Below, in pieces: positions 53,059 to 60,617 of a stretch of 64,000 bases of DNA; position 1 is the first letter of the stretch, and each line of letters begins with the position of its first letter. The stretch spans positions 806,001-870,000 of the forward strand of contig NZ_JAIWPJ010000001.1 in assembly GCF_020515625.1 (NCBI RefSeq). The letters run 5' to 3'. The position numbers were made by a program, and so were the translations under genes. This DNA comes from Natrinema amylolyticum (GTDB lineage: Archaea > Halobacteriota > Halobacteria > Halobacteriales > Natrialbaceae). A model generated the notes under the pieces. That model was not told the origin of the DNA. It did no database searches and saw only the letters and a list, made by a program, of their open reading frames with translations.

Positions 53059-53871
53059 ATGGCCGGGTTAGACGACGTGTTCGGGGATATCTTTGCGAGT
53101 GTCGATGCCGTCGTGCTCTTTTCGCCGAGCGGCTCGTACTATGAGCGATTCACGGCCGTCGATGATCTCGACGTCGTCGTCATTGGAACCGAAAACGCCG
53201 TCGGCGCGGAGACGTTCGTCGAGCTTCCCCTCGAGTTCGGGGAGATCACCGATCTGATCCGCTTCGGCCTCGAGGGGGCCTTAGAACAGGGCGTGATCGA
53301 GGACGGTGACGACCTCGCGTGTGCGACGAGCGTCTTCAGCGACGAGATCGATACGGTCTCTCGCGTCCGTGCGGACGCGGAGACGCAGACGGGGATCTAC
53401 GATCTGTTCGTCAAGTCCCGGGCGGATCCGGAGGTCGTCAAGGCGGTCCTCGAGCTGGCGATCGAACTGGGCAAGAAGGGGCAGAAGGGCAAGCCCGTGG
53501 GTGCGCTGTTCGTCGTCGGCGACGCGGGGAAGGTGATGAACAAGTCGCGGCCGCTCTCTTACAACCCCTTCGAGAAGTCTCACGTCCACGTCGGCGACCC
53601 GATCGTGAACGTCATGCTGAAGGAGTTCTCGCGGCTCGACGGCGCGTTCATCATCTCCGATGCGGGGAAGATCGTTTCGGCGTATCGCTACCTCGAGCCG
53701 TCCGCAGAGGGGATCGACATTCCGAAGGGACTGGGTGCGCGACACATGTCCGGCGCTGCGATCACGCGGGACACGAACGCGATTTCGATCGTCCTCTCCG
53801 AGAGCGACGGTCTCGTCCGGGCGTTCAAGGCCGGTGAACTCATCCTGGAGGTCGATCCGGAGGCGTACTGA
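53059..53871 (+). CDS. dacZ: Diadenylate cyclase, c-di-AMP synthase
   Basis: Makes cyclic di-AMP from two ATP. 270 residues: an N-terminal domain of about 120 residues specific to the archaeal DacZ group, then the DisA_N cyclase domain with the DGA motif at Asp194-Gly-Ala (SRLDGAFIISDAGKI) and the RHxS-type loop at Arg228-His229 (GARHMSGAAITRDTNAISIV). In Haloferax the orthologue is essential and acts in osmotic homeostasis. The next gene, an MscS channel, starts two bases after its stop. The ATG follows a probable TATA by about 25 bp (leaderless). Confidence 0.95.
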   Translation: MAGLDDVFGDIFASVDAVVLFSPSGSYYERFTAVDDLDVVVIGTENAVGAETFVELPLEFGEITDLIRFGLEGALEQGVIEDGDDLACATSVFSDEIDTVSRVRADAETQTGIYDLFVKSRADPEVVKAVLELAIELGKKGQKGKPVGALFVVGDAGKVMNKSRPLSYNPFEKSHVHVGDPIVNVMLKEFSRLDGAFIISDAGKIVSAYRYLEPSAEGIDIPKGLGARHMSGAAITRDTNAISIVLSESDGLVRAFKAGELILEVDPEAY

Positions 53872-53872
53872 T

Positions 53873-54640
53873 ATGGTAGAGTGGCAGCCGTTCCTCAACG
53901 AACCGGCCGTCATAGCGGCGGCGGTACTGGCGCTTGGCCTCGTCGTCGGCTATCTCGTCGGTCGGCTCAACGAGGAGTTGCTCTCGGCCTCGGGCGTGCC
54001 GGAGGCCGTCGAGGGGACTCCCTTCGAGCGGACGGCCCAGTCGATCGGCACGTCGACGGTCGAGATCGTCGCGCGGCTGAGCTCGTGGTTCATCTACGGG
54101 ATCGCGGTGTTGACCGCGATCCATATCGCACAGTTGTTGGACACGGACGCCTTCTGGCTTCGCGTCACGGAATTCATCCCGCAGTTGTTCATCGCCGTCC
54201 TCGTGCTCATTCTCGGGTTCATCGTCGCGGACAAGTCCGAACTGATCGTCAGCGAGTATCTCCGGGGCGTCAAGCTCCCCGAGGTGTCGGTCATCCCGAA
54301 GCTCGTCAAGTACTCCGTCCTCTACGTCACGTTCATCATCGCGCTCGGGCAGGTCGGCGTCCACGTGCTGGCGCTGTTGATCCTGCTGACGGTCTACGCC
54401 GTCGGCGTCGTCATCGTCGGCACCGTCGCGTTCAAGGACTTCCTCGTCTCGAGCGCCGCCGGCATCTATCTGCTGCTCAACCAGCCCTACGGGATCGGCG
54501 ACGAGATCCGGATCGGCGATCAGACGGGGATCGTCCAGGAGGTCGACCTCTTCGTCACCAAGATCGAGGACGATTCCGAGGAGTACATCGTCCCGAACCG
54601 GAAGGTCTTCGAGGACGGCATCATCCGGATGCGAGACTAA
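53873..54640 (+). CDS. MscS-family mechanosensitive channel
   Basis: A 255-residue membrane protein with four hydrophobic helices (AAAVLALGLVVGYLVG, SSWFIYGIAVLTAIHIAQLL, LFIAVLVLILGFIVA, VLYVTFIIALGQVGVHVLAL) and an MscS-like pore and beta domain (FKDFLVSSAAGIYLLLNQPY, GDEIRIGDQTGIVQEVDLF, YIVPNRKVFED). It opens under hypo-osmotic tension. Tightly coupled to dacZ, so c-di-AMP control of its activity or expression is a reasonable inference. It converges on the uridine phosphorylase gene with only 19 bp between. Confidence 0.93.
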   Translation: MVEWQPFLNEPAVIAAAVLALGLVVGYLVGRLNEELLSASGVPEAVEGTPFERTAQSIGTSTVEIVARLSSWFIYGIAVLTAIHIAQLLDTDAFWLRVTEFIPQLFIAVLVLILGFIVADKSELIVSEYLRGVKLPEVSVIPKLVKYSVLYVTFIIALGQVGVHVLALLILLTVYAVGVVIVGTVAFKDFLVSSAAGIYLLLNQPYGIGDEIRIGDQTGIVQEVDLFVTKIEDDSEEYIVPNRKVFEDGIIRMRD

Positions 54641-54659
54641 CGCGGTCGGAGCAGAGCGG

Positions 54660-55493
54660 CTACTCGAGCGATAAGCCGGCGTGCCAGCGGTCGACGCCGG
54701 CCTCGCGTTTGACGGCGTCCATTTTCGCGAGGAGGTGGGTCGCGAGCGTCGCGGTCTCGGCGGCGCGGGACTCGCCCTCGGTGCGGAACTCGCCGGTCTC
54801 GCGGTTGGCGTAGACGGTACAGACCGCGCCCGCCCGGAGACCGTACAGGTTCGCGAGCGTCAGGATGGCGCTGGCCTCCATCTCGATGTTTTTGACGTTC
54901 GCCGCTGCGAGATCGTCGACCAGGTCGTCGGCTCCGGCGGCCTCGAACCCGTCGAAGCCGGGGCGTCCCTGGCCGGCGTAGAAGGAGTCCGAACTCATCG
55001 TGACGCCGGTGTGGTAGTCGTATCCGAGTCGCTCCGCCGCGGCGATCAGCGCCGAGACGACCTCGTGGTCCGCGGCGGCCGGGTAGTCCTCCCGGACGTA
55101 CTCCTCGCTGGTCCCCTCCTGGCGGACCGCGCCGGTGGTGATGACCAGATCGCCGACGTCCATCTCGGGCTGGATTGCGCCACAGGAGCCGACCCGAACG
55201 AACGCGTCGACGCCGACGCGGGCCAGTTCCTCGACGGCGATCGCGGCGGAGGGGCTGCCGATACCGGTCGAGGTGACCGAGATCGGCGTTCCCTCGTACG
55301 ATCCCGTCGCCGTCCGGTACTCACGGTGGTGGGCTCGGATCTCGTGATCGTCCCAGAAGGCGACGATCTTCTCGAGCCGCTCGGGATTCCCCGGGAGCAG
55401 CACGGTGTCCGCTACGTCCTCCGGACCGACCTCGAGGTGATACTGGACGTCGGCGTTCGGGTCTTCGCTGTCGTCGATATCGTCGCCGGTCAT
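54660..55493 (-). CDS. udp: Uridine phosphorylase-type nucleoside phosphorylase
   Basis: Cleaves a nucleoside with phosphate to base and ribose-1-P. 277 residues from MTGDDIDDSEDPNADVQYHL; NP-I family motifs VLLPGNPERLEKI, TSTGIGSPSAAIAVEELA, VRVGSCGAIQPEMDVGDLV, and KNIEMEASAILTLANLYGL with the ribose-binding Met-Glu. An Asp-rich N-terminal extension of about 15 residues. It is divergent from a DUF488 gene, apparently sharing one TATATA element, and lies near cytidine deaminase and a phosphohexomutase: a nucleoside salvage group. Confidence 0.92.
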   Translation of the reverse strand: MTGDDIDDSEDPNADVQYHLEVGPEDVADTVLLPGNPERLEKIVAFWDDHEIRAHHREYRTATGSYEGTPISVTSTGIGSPSAAIAVEELARVGVDAFVRVGSCGAIQPEMDVGDLVITTGAVRQEGTSEEYVREDYPAAADHEVVSALIAAAERLGYDYHTGVTMSSDSFYAGQGRPGFDGFEAAGADDLVDDLAAANVKNIEMEASAILTLANLYGLRAGAVCTVYANRETGEFRTEGESRAAETATLATHLLAKMDAVKREAGVDRWHAGLSLE

Positions 55494-55520
55494 TCGGTCC
55501 TGCGGTTCGGTCCGGCGCGG

Positions 55521-55526
55521 TATATA
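55521..55526. promoter_or_regulatory. Shared palindromic TATA box for two divergent genes
   Basis: TATATA within GGTATATAAC lies 26 bp before the ATG at 55552 on the plus strand and 28 bp before the ATG at 55493 on the minus strand. No other TATA-like sequence is present in the 58-bp gap. Confidence 0.65.
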
Positions 55527-55551
55527 ACTGCAGGGCGCCCGTAGCGAAGGT

Positions 55552-56064
55552 ATGGCTGACGCAGACGACCACGAGACCGCGAGGGCCGACGAGAGCGGCG
55601 ATACCGTCGGGAGCGAGGACGCTGACGGAAGTAGTGGATGCCTCACCGACACCTACGTCGCCGCGATCCAGCACGAACTGGTCGATCTGCCCGCCGATGC
55701 GACCCGGATCGGCGTCGTCCGGAAACCCACGTCGTGGTTTCACGGCACTGTCGACGAGAACCTGCCCGAACTCGGCCCGCCAGCGGACCTACTCGAGACG
55801 TTCCGCCAGCGCGAGGAGGACATGAAGATGCAGGGCCTCTGCGAGGAGGGCGCCCACAACGCCGCGTGGGACGAGGTGGGATTCGAGGACGCGTATCGGG
55901 AGCACCTCGAGGAGTCAGCCGACGCGCAGGCGGCGATCGACGACCTCGAGTCGCGCTTGGCCGCGGGCGAGTCGCTGGCGCTGGTCTGTTTCGAGAACAC
56001 CGAGAAGAAGCGGTGCCACCGGACGGTTCTCCGGGACGTGCTCTCGGACGGATCTTCGGAGTGA
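55552..56064 (+). CDS. DUF488-family protein
   Basis: A 170-residue protein; an acidic N-terminus of about 30 residues, then IGVVRKPTSWFHGTVDENLP, EEGAHNAAWDEVGFEDAYRE, and SLALVCFENTEKKRCHRTVL. The last block matches the Cys-x4-8-CHR end of DUF488 proteins, whose biochemical function is unknown (a Cys-based active site has been suggested). Leaderless, with a strong TATA box 26 bp upstream. Confidence 0.87.
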   Translation: MADADDHETARADESGDTVGSEDADGSSGCLTDTYVAAIQHELVDLPADATRIGVVRKPTSWFHGTVDENLPELGPPADLLETFRQREEDMKMQGLCEEGAHNAAWDEVGFEDAYREHLEESADAQAAIDDLESRLAAGESLALVCFENTEKKRCHRTVLRDVLSDGSSE

Positions 56065-56120
56065 TCGCGGCGAGCGGATCGACGGCCGTGTTTATCTTCC
56101 GTGATGAGAAACCGAACCGT

Positions 56121-56285
56121 ATGATCAAGAGTCCGCGGCTCTTCGGCGCGTTATTTCTGCTATTTCTCGGCTACTACGCCGTCAAATCGGGCTCGTTGGC
56201 GCTCATCCTCTTCGTCGGACTCGTCCCCGCGCTACTGCTGGCGCAGGTGATACTGGCCCGTCCCGAATCGGACAGCAGCGAGTGA
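56121..56285 (+). CDS. Small membrane protein, 54 residues
   Basis: MIKSPRLFGALFLLFLGYYA, then SGSLALILFVGLVPALLLAQVIL cut into two hydrophobic segments, and an acidic tail PESDSSE. It is 56 bp after the DUF488 stop. The frame continues upstream only as an Arg-rich shadow. Family not recognised. Confidence 0.7.
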   Translation: MIKSPRLFGALFLLFLGYYAVKSGSLALILFVGLVPALLLAQVILARPESDSSE

Positions 56286-56313
56286 CAGCCCCCGGTCTCA
56301 CACTCTTACTCGA

Positions 56314-56703
56314 CTATTCGAGCGTGTCCTGTGAGATCGTGTTCGGCAGGAGTTCGCCGAGGGTGTACTCGGTCACCTCGTCGTCCCCGTCGTCACAGAG
56401 CACGACGAGGTCGTCGTCGCAGAACTCGGAGAGGGTCTGGCGACACATGCCACAGGGGGTGACGCCGTCGCGGCGGTTCGAACTCACGGCGAGTCGCGAG
56501 AACTCGCGGTGGCCGTTCTTGACCGCCTCGGCGATCGCGACCTCCTCGGCGTGGAGGCTGTTGCTGTAGTTCGCGTTCTCGAGGTTGCAGCCGACGAAGA
56601 CCTCGCCGTCTTCGGTCTCGAGGGCGGCACCGACCCGGTAGTCAGAGTAAGGGACGTGCGCACGGTCCTGGACGTCTCGAGCGGCGTCGATCAAGTCGTT
56701 CAC
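56314..56703 (-). CDS. cdd: Cytidine deaminase
   Basis: Deaminates (deoxy)cytidine to uridine. 129 residues: VPYSDYRVGAALETEDG, catalytic zinc motif NSLHAEEVAIAEAV, and the second zinc half GVTPCGMCRQTLSEFC. Full length for tetrameric CDA. It follows the phosphohexomutase gene by 42 bp on the same strand and sits near udp, giving the route cytidine to uridine to ribose-1-P. Confidence 0.96.
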   Translation of the reverse strand: MNDLIDAARDVQDRAHVPYSDYRVGAALETEDGEVFVGCNLENANYSNSLHAEEVAIAEAVKNGHREFSRLAVSSNRRDGVTPCGMCRQTLSEFCDDDLVVLCDDGDDEVTEYTLGELLPNTISQDTLE

Positions 56704-56745
56704 GGGGATCGATTCGGCGAGGGGCCACCAAAGGATGTCGACTGC

Positions 56746-58230
56746 TCACCGACTCTTTTCGACCGCGGTCTCGATGACTGCGCGCGCTTCGGCGACGAGT
56801 TCGTCGACCGATTCGCTCTCGGCGTAGAGGCGCACGTAAGGTTCGGTGCCGCTCGGCCGGACGAGCAGCCAGGAGGCGTCCTCGAACTCGAGGCGGACGC
56901 CGTAGTCCGTGTCGACCGCCGCGTCCGGGAACGCCTCGGGGAGGTCCCTCTCGAGGGCGGCCATGGCGTCGGCTTTCGTGTCGTCCGGGCACTCGACGCT
57001 GACCTTTCGGTAGGGACGTTCGGTGACCGGTTCCCGGAGTCGAGCCGTGCTGCCGGCGTCGGCGACGAGTGCGGCGACGACGGCGGCGCTGGCGACGCCG
57101 TCGATCCAGCCGCCGAAGGCGGTGTGAATGTGTTTCCAGGGTTCGGCGGCGAAGACGATCTCCGTGTCGTCGCTTCCGGCGACGCGCTCGCGGGCGATTC
57201 CCTCGTGGAGCGCTCCCAGTCGGACGCGTTCGACTCGCCCGCCGGCCGCTCGGACCCGTTCGTCGATCCGAGCCGAGGCGTTGGGCGTCGTGACGACGAC
57301 GGGATCGCCGGCGTCGCTCGCCGCCGTGTAGTGGGCCGCGACGACTGCGAGGACGGTGTCCTCGTGGATGACCTCGCCGTCGGGACCGAGGACGACGAGT
57401 CGGTCGGCGTCGCCGTCGTGAGCCAGCCCGAGATCGAAGTCGGTACTCGCGGGTCCACCGTCCCGTGGTGGCGTAGCGCGACCGTTTTCTGCGCTCCTCG
57501 TCCCGTCAGAGGCGCGTCGCGCTTCGCTCCCGTCCGCGAGGAAGTCAATGAACTCCGAGAGCGTCTCGGGTGTCGGTTTGCTCCCGCGCCCGGGGAAGTG
57601 GCCGTCGACGGAGGCGTTGACCGCGACGACCGTCCCGCCGAGGCGCTCGAGGACCTGCGGGGTCGCGAGCGCGCCGACGCCGTTCCCGCAGTCGACGGCG
57701 ATCCGGAGCCCCTCGAGAGGGCCGCTCGAGGCCGACTCCCCGTCGGTTTCGATCTGATCACCGAACTGATCCCGAACGTATCCCTCGACGGCGGACCGAT
57801 ACTGATCGAGCACGTCGAGACGCTCGGCGTCGCCCCACTCGTCCCAGCGGGCGAGCCCGGCGTCGTCGCTCGCGACTCGATCGTCGATAGTCCGTTCGGC
57901 GTCGCTGTCGTACTCGACGCCGTCCGCGAAGAGTTTGATGCCGTTGTCCTCGGGCGGGTTGTGGCTCGCGGTGAGCATCACGCCCCGTCGCCCCTGCGAG
58001 GCGAAGGCGAGCGCCGGCGTCGGTACCTGCCCGATGCGGCGGACATCCGCGCCGGCGCTCTCGAGGCCGGCCTCCATCGCTGCGGCGAGCGCCGGGCCCG
58101 TCTCCCGACCGTCGCGACCGACGACGACCGTTTCCCCGGGTTCGCCCGCGGCCTGGCCGACGGCGAGCGCCAGCGACGGCGATACGTCCTCGACTGGACC
58201 GCGGATCCCTGCGGTCCCAAAGAGCGTCAT
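56746..58230 (-). CDS. Phosphohexomutase/phosphopentomutase-type alpha-D-phosphohexomutase
   Basis: A 494-residue member of the GlmM/ManB superfamily from MTLFGTAGIRGPVEDVSPSL. Phosphoserine loop TASHNPPEDNGIK, metal loop HDGDADRLVVLGPDG, sugar loop EPWKHIHTAFGGWIDG, phosphate loop RPSGTEPYVRLY. About 40 residues longer than usual owing to Ser/Arg/Asp insertions (around residues 120-160 and 230-260). The sugar loop reads AEPWKH where GlmM proteins usually have GEQSGH, so the substrate may differ. The downstream cdd and nearby udp make phosphopentomutase (ribose-1-P to ribose-5-P) a plausible alternative; this is inference. Confidence 0.87.
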   Translation of the reverse strand: MTLFGTAGIRGPVEDVSPSLALAVGQAAGEPGETVVVGRDGRETGPALAAAMEAGLESAGADVRRIGQVPTPALAFASQGRRGVMLTASHNPPEDNGIKLFADGVEYDSDAERTIDDRVASDDAGLARWDEWGDAERLDVLDQYRSAVEGYVRDQFGDQIETDGESASSGPLEGLRIAVDCGNGVGALATPQVLERLGGTVVAVNASVDGHFPGRGSKPTPETLSEFIDFLADGSEARRASDGTRSAENGRATPPRDGGPASTDFDLGLAHDGDADRLVVLGPDGEVIHEDTVLAVVAAHYTAASDAGDPVVVTTPNASARIDERVRAAGGRVERVRLGALHEGIARERVAGSDDTEIVFAAEPWKHIHTAFGGWIDGVASAAVVAALVADAGSTARLREPVTERPYRKVSVECPDDTKADAMAALERDLPEAFPDAAVDTDYGVRLEFEDASWLLVRPSGTEPYVRLYAESESVDELVAEARAVIETAVEKSR

Positions 58231-58316
58231 ATCCACCCGTTCCGCGAGGAACCACTTAGAAACATTGCACTCGCCGCTGTCCCGACGCGAACGCCCGTCT
58301 CGGCCGACAGAAACAG

Positions 58317-58955
58317 CTATTCGGCGGGCAAGTCGTCGATCAGCACGACTGCCTCGCCGTCGATCACGGTCGCGTCGTCGTCCTCGTCACGGACGAGCGT
58401 CTCGAGTCGGTACTGCTCGTTGCCGAGGTCTTCGACGATTTCGACGCGGGCCGATACCCGGTCGCCGATCCCGACGGGGCCGCTGAACTCGAGGTCCTGG
58501 GAGAGATAGATGGTGAGTCCGGGGAGTCGGGCCAGGGCGGCGCTGATGAGTCCGGAGACGAGGGTCCCGTGGACAATGCGCTCGCCGAAGCGGGTCTCGG
58601 ACGCGAAGTCATCGTCGAGGTGGAGCCGGTTCGTGTCGCCGCTGACGGCGGCGAACGCCTTGACGTCCGCGTCGGTGAGCGCCTTTTCGAAGGTGACGGT
58701 GTCGCCGACGCTGATCCCCTCCGGATCGTCGACGGTGCGATCGAACTGCCAGTCGAGGTCGGAGTAGTCGACCGACGGAATCGGCGGGGCGATCCTGTTG
58801 GTCTCCGCGTCTGAGTCGCCGTTGGTCGGCGGAAGCATCGCGGAGACGGCCGCACGGTTCGCCGCGGTCGCCGTTCGAAGAAAGCCTCGCGTCATAGCCG
58901 ACCACGCGTTCGTCATGGCAGCGAGGTTATCTTCGCCAGCGTTCTGGTGGGACAT
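58317..58955 (-). CDS. phaJ: MaoC-like (R)-specific enoyl-CoA hydratase
   Basis: Hydrates trans-enoyl-CoA to (R)-3-hydroxyacyl-CoA, the PHA monomer. 212 residues; an N-terminal helix region of about 70 residues (VSAMLPPTNGDSDAE), then a hot-dog domain with the hydratase 2 motif AVSGDTNRLHLDDDFASETR and IVHGTLVSGLISAALAR, giving the Asp-His catalytic pair. Divergent from phaR-phaP-phaE-phaC across 267 bp; the same order is known from Haloferax mediterranei. An internal ATG (MTNAWSAMT) is a possible start. Confidence 0.9.
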   Translation of the reverse strand: MSHQNAGEDNLAAMTNAWSAMTRGFLRTATAANRAAVSAMLPPTNGDSDAETNRIAPPIPSVDYSDLDWQFDRTVDDPEGISVGDTVTFEKALTDADVKAFAAVSGDTNRLHLDDDFASETRFGERIVHGTLVSGLISAALARLPGLTIYLSQDLEFSGPVGIGDRVSARVEIVEDLGNEQYRLETLVRDEDDDATVIDGEAVVLIDDLPAE

Positions 58956-59222
58956 CTATGAGCGGCTAGGCGTGGTGTGTATATGACTTCTTTGGCTTGT
59001 CCAAGAGCGTTTTACCGGTTAAATAATTCGGTAATTGCCTATTAGATGGCCTATACTGTGCGATTCTCCCGCTTTAACTGAACTGTCACGTTCACAATTC
59101 GGTCCCGATCATCGTTCATTCTACCGGACGGTCCGGTGGACTGATCCAAACCGTACCATCTCATGGCATTAGATGGCATCTAGTGGAAAGGCTTATTATG
59201 TCCGCGATCCAATGTACTGTTG
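58956..59222. promoter_or_regulatory. Divergent phaJ/phaRPEC control region
   Basis: AT-enriched gap with ATTAGATGGC at 59041-59050 and again at 59168-59177, a perfect palindrome ACCGGAC-G-GTCCGGT at 59123-59137, and GCTTATTATG at about 59189-59198, 25-30 bp before the phaR ATG. These are candidate PhaR operators and a TATA element. Confidence 0.6.
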
Positions 59223-59543
59223 ATGACGGACGACTCCGACCGATCGACCTGGTTTCCGCCTGCGATGTTCACAGAGCAGATGCAGGAAGCGGGCGAGCAG
59301 GTCGCCGAATCCCAGCAGGAGATGATGAAACAGTTGCTGCAGGCCACGTCGGCGAACCCGCTCGAGAACACGTCGGCCTTCGGGCCCATGAACATGGGCA
59401 CCGCGACGTTCAAGGCCCGTGTCCAGAGCGGCGGTCGGATCAGCATTCCCGGACCCGAACGGGAGGCCCTCGACATCGAGGAGGGCGATATCGTCCAGAC
59501 GATCGTCGTCCCCGTCAAACGCGACCGAGAGGATCAATCATGA
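59223..59543 (+). CDS. phaR: AbrB-type regulator of the PHA granule locus
   Basis: A 106-residue protein: residues 1-55 are a helical, Gln/Met-rich region (FTEQMQEAGEQVAESQQEMM), residues about 60-100 an AbrB/SpoVT hairpin (TATFKARVQSGGRISIPGPE, ALDIEEGDIVQTIVV). In haloarchaeal PHA loci the first gene encodes such a regulator of phaP and granule assembly. It ends ATGA overlapping the phaP start. A TTG precedes the ATG. Confidence 0.9.
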   Translation: MTDDSDRSTWFPPAMFTEQMQEAGEQVAESQQEMMKQLLQATSANPLENTSAFGPMNMGTATFKARVQSGGRISIPGPEREALDIEEGDIVQTIVVPVKRDREDQS

Positions 59544-60025
59544 CTCAGAACCCATTCACCGCAGTACTCGACGCACAGCGCACCGCACTCGAACAGTCCC
59601 AGAGCCTGACCCACGACGCCCTCGAGGCACAGCAGACCTCGATCAGCGCCTTCGCTGACGCCATCGAGACCTCGAGCTCGCTCGCCGAATCCAACGCCGA
59701 GCTGACCAAGGGCGCAATTCACGCCTACTTCGACGCCCTCGAGGCGTCCCTGCCCGAGGAGGCAGCCGACTTCGCCGAACTCCGCGAGCTCGTCGACGAC
59801 GGCTTCGACTCGGCCACCGAGGCCCAGTCGCAGTCGATCGACGCCTACCTCGAAGCGCTCGAGGAGTCGGAAGTCGCCTATGAGGAGTTCGCCCAGAGCT
59901 ACGCTGAGGTCGTCGACACCTCCTTCGACGCGGCCCTCGAGGCCCACGAGCAGGTCGAGGAGAACGTCGACGTCGTCGCCGAAAACGTCGAAGAGGCCGC
60001 CGACGAGTTCGACGTCTCGGCGTAA
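59540..60025 (+). CDS. phaP: PHA granule-associated phasin
   Basis: A 161-residue, almost entirely helical, acidic protein (MTQNPFTAVLDAQRTALEQS, AYLEALEESEVAYEEFAQSY, VEENVDVVAENVEEAADEFD) with heptad-like spacing. Phasins coat PHA granules and control their size. Translationally coupled to phaR by a 4-bp ATGA overlap and followed after 43 bp by phaE. Confidence 0.9.
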   Translation: MTQNPFTAVLDAQRTALEQSQSLTHDALEAQQTSISAFADAIETSSSLAESNAELTKGAIHAYFDALEASLPEEAADFAELRELVDDGFDSATEAQSQSIDAYLEALEESEVAYEEFAQSYAEVVDTSFDAALEAHEQVEENVDVVAENVEEAADEFDVSA

Positions 60026-60068
60026 ATCCGGGCTCAGCTTTTTTATCGTACACCGACAATTTTCACCC

Positions 60069-60617
60069 ATGTCAGATTCACAACCCCCGATGCAAGACTG
60101 GAACGCGTTCGCCGAACAGTGGAACGAGCAGTTTCTCGAGGCGCTCGAGGACAATATGGAAGCCCAGGCGCAGTTCGTCGAGAGCTGGTCCGAGACCGTC
60201 GGCGAGGTCAGCGAGGACAACGAGATCTCCGACGGCGTCGAGGGATACGCCCGCGCCTACGAGACGTGGATGAACGCCTCCCAGCAGATGGTCGACCGGA
60301 TGAACGACCAGCTCGAGGGCGAGGACGTCGACGTCGAGGAGTTCCGTGACATCTGGCTGAACACTGCCAACGAGGCGTTCAAGGACGTCATGTCGACGAC
60401 CGCCTTCGCCAAGATGACCGGCGAGACCGTCGGCGATGTCCTCGAGATGCAACAGCAGGCCGACGAGGCCGCTCAGGAGACGCTCCGCTCGCTCGGCTTC
60501 GCGACCCAGGACGACGTCGTCGAGATCGGTGACCGCCTCGTCGAACTCGAGCGTCGCCAGCACGACGTCGAGCGGAAACTCGACCGCGTTCTCGACCACC
60601 TCGAAGACGAGTCATGA
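60069..60617 (+). CDS. phaE: PHA synthase subunit PhaE (class III, haloarchaeal type)
   Basis: A 182-residue helical protein, shorter than bacterial PhaE (about 350). [60 protein letters not shown] and a C-terminal coiled coil [20 protein letters not shown]. It forms the active synthase with PhaC. Its stop overlaps the phaC ATG by four bases (ATGA). Confidence 0.93.
   Translation: MSDSQPPMQDWNAFAEQWNEQFLEALEDNMEAQAQFVESWSETVGEVSEDNEISDGVEGYARAYETWMNASQQMVDRMNDQLEGEDVDVEEFRDIWLNTANEAFKDVMSTTAFAKMTGETVGDVLEMQQQADEAAQETLRSLGFATQDDVVEIGDRLVELERRQHDVERKLDRVLDHLEDES

Noticed and set aside
56509-58509. 666-residue plus-strand open frame
   Set aside because: Antisense to cdd and the phosphohexomutase; both sense genes have complete catalytic motifs.
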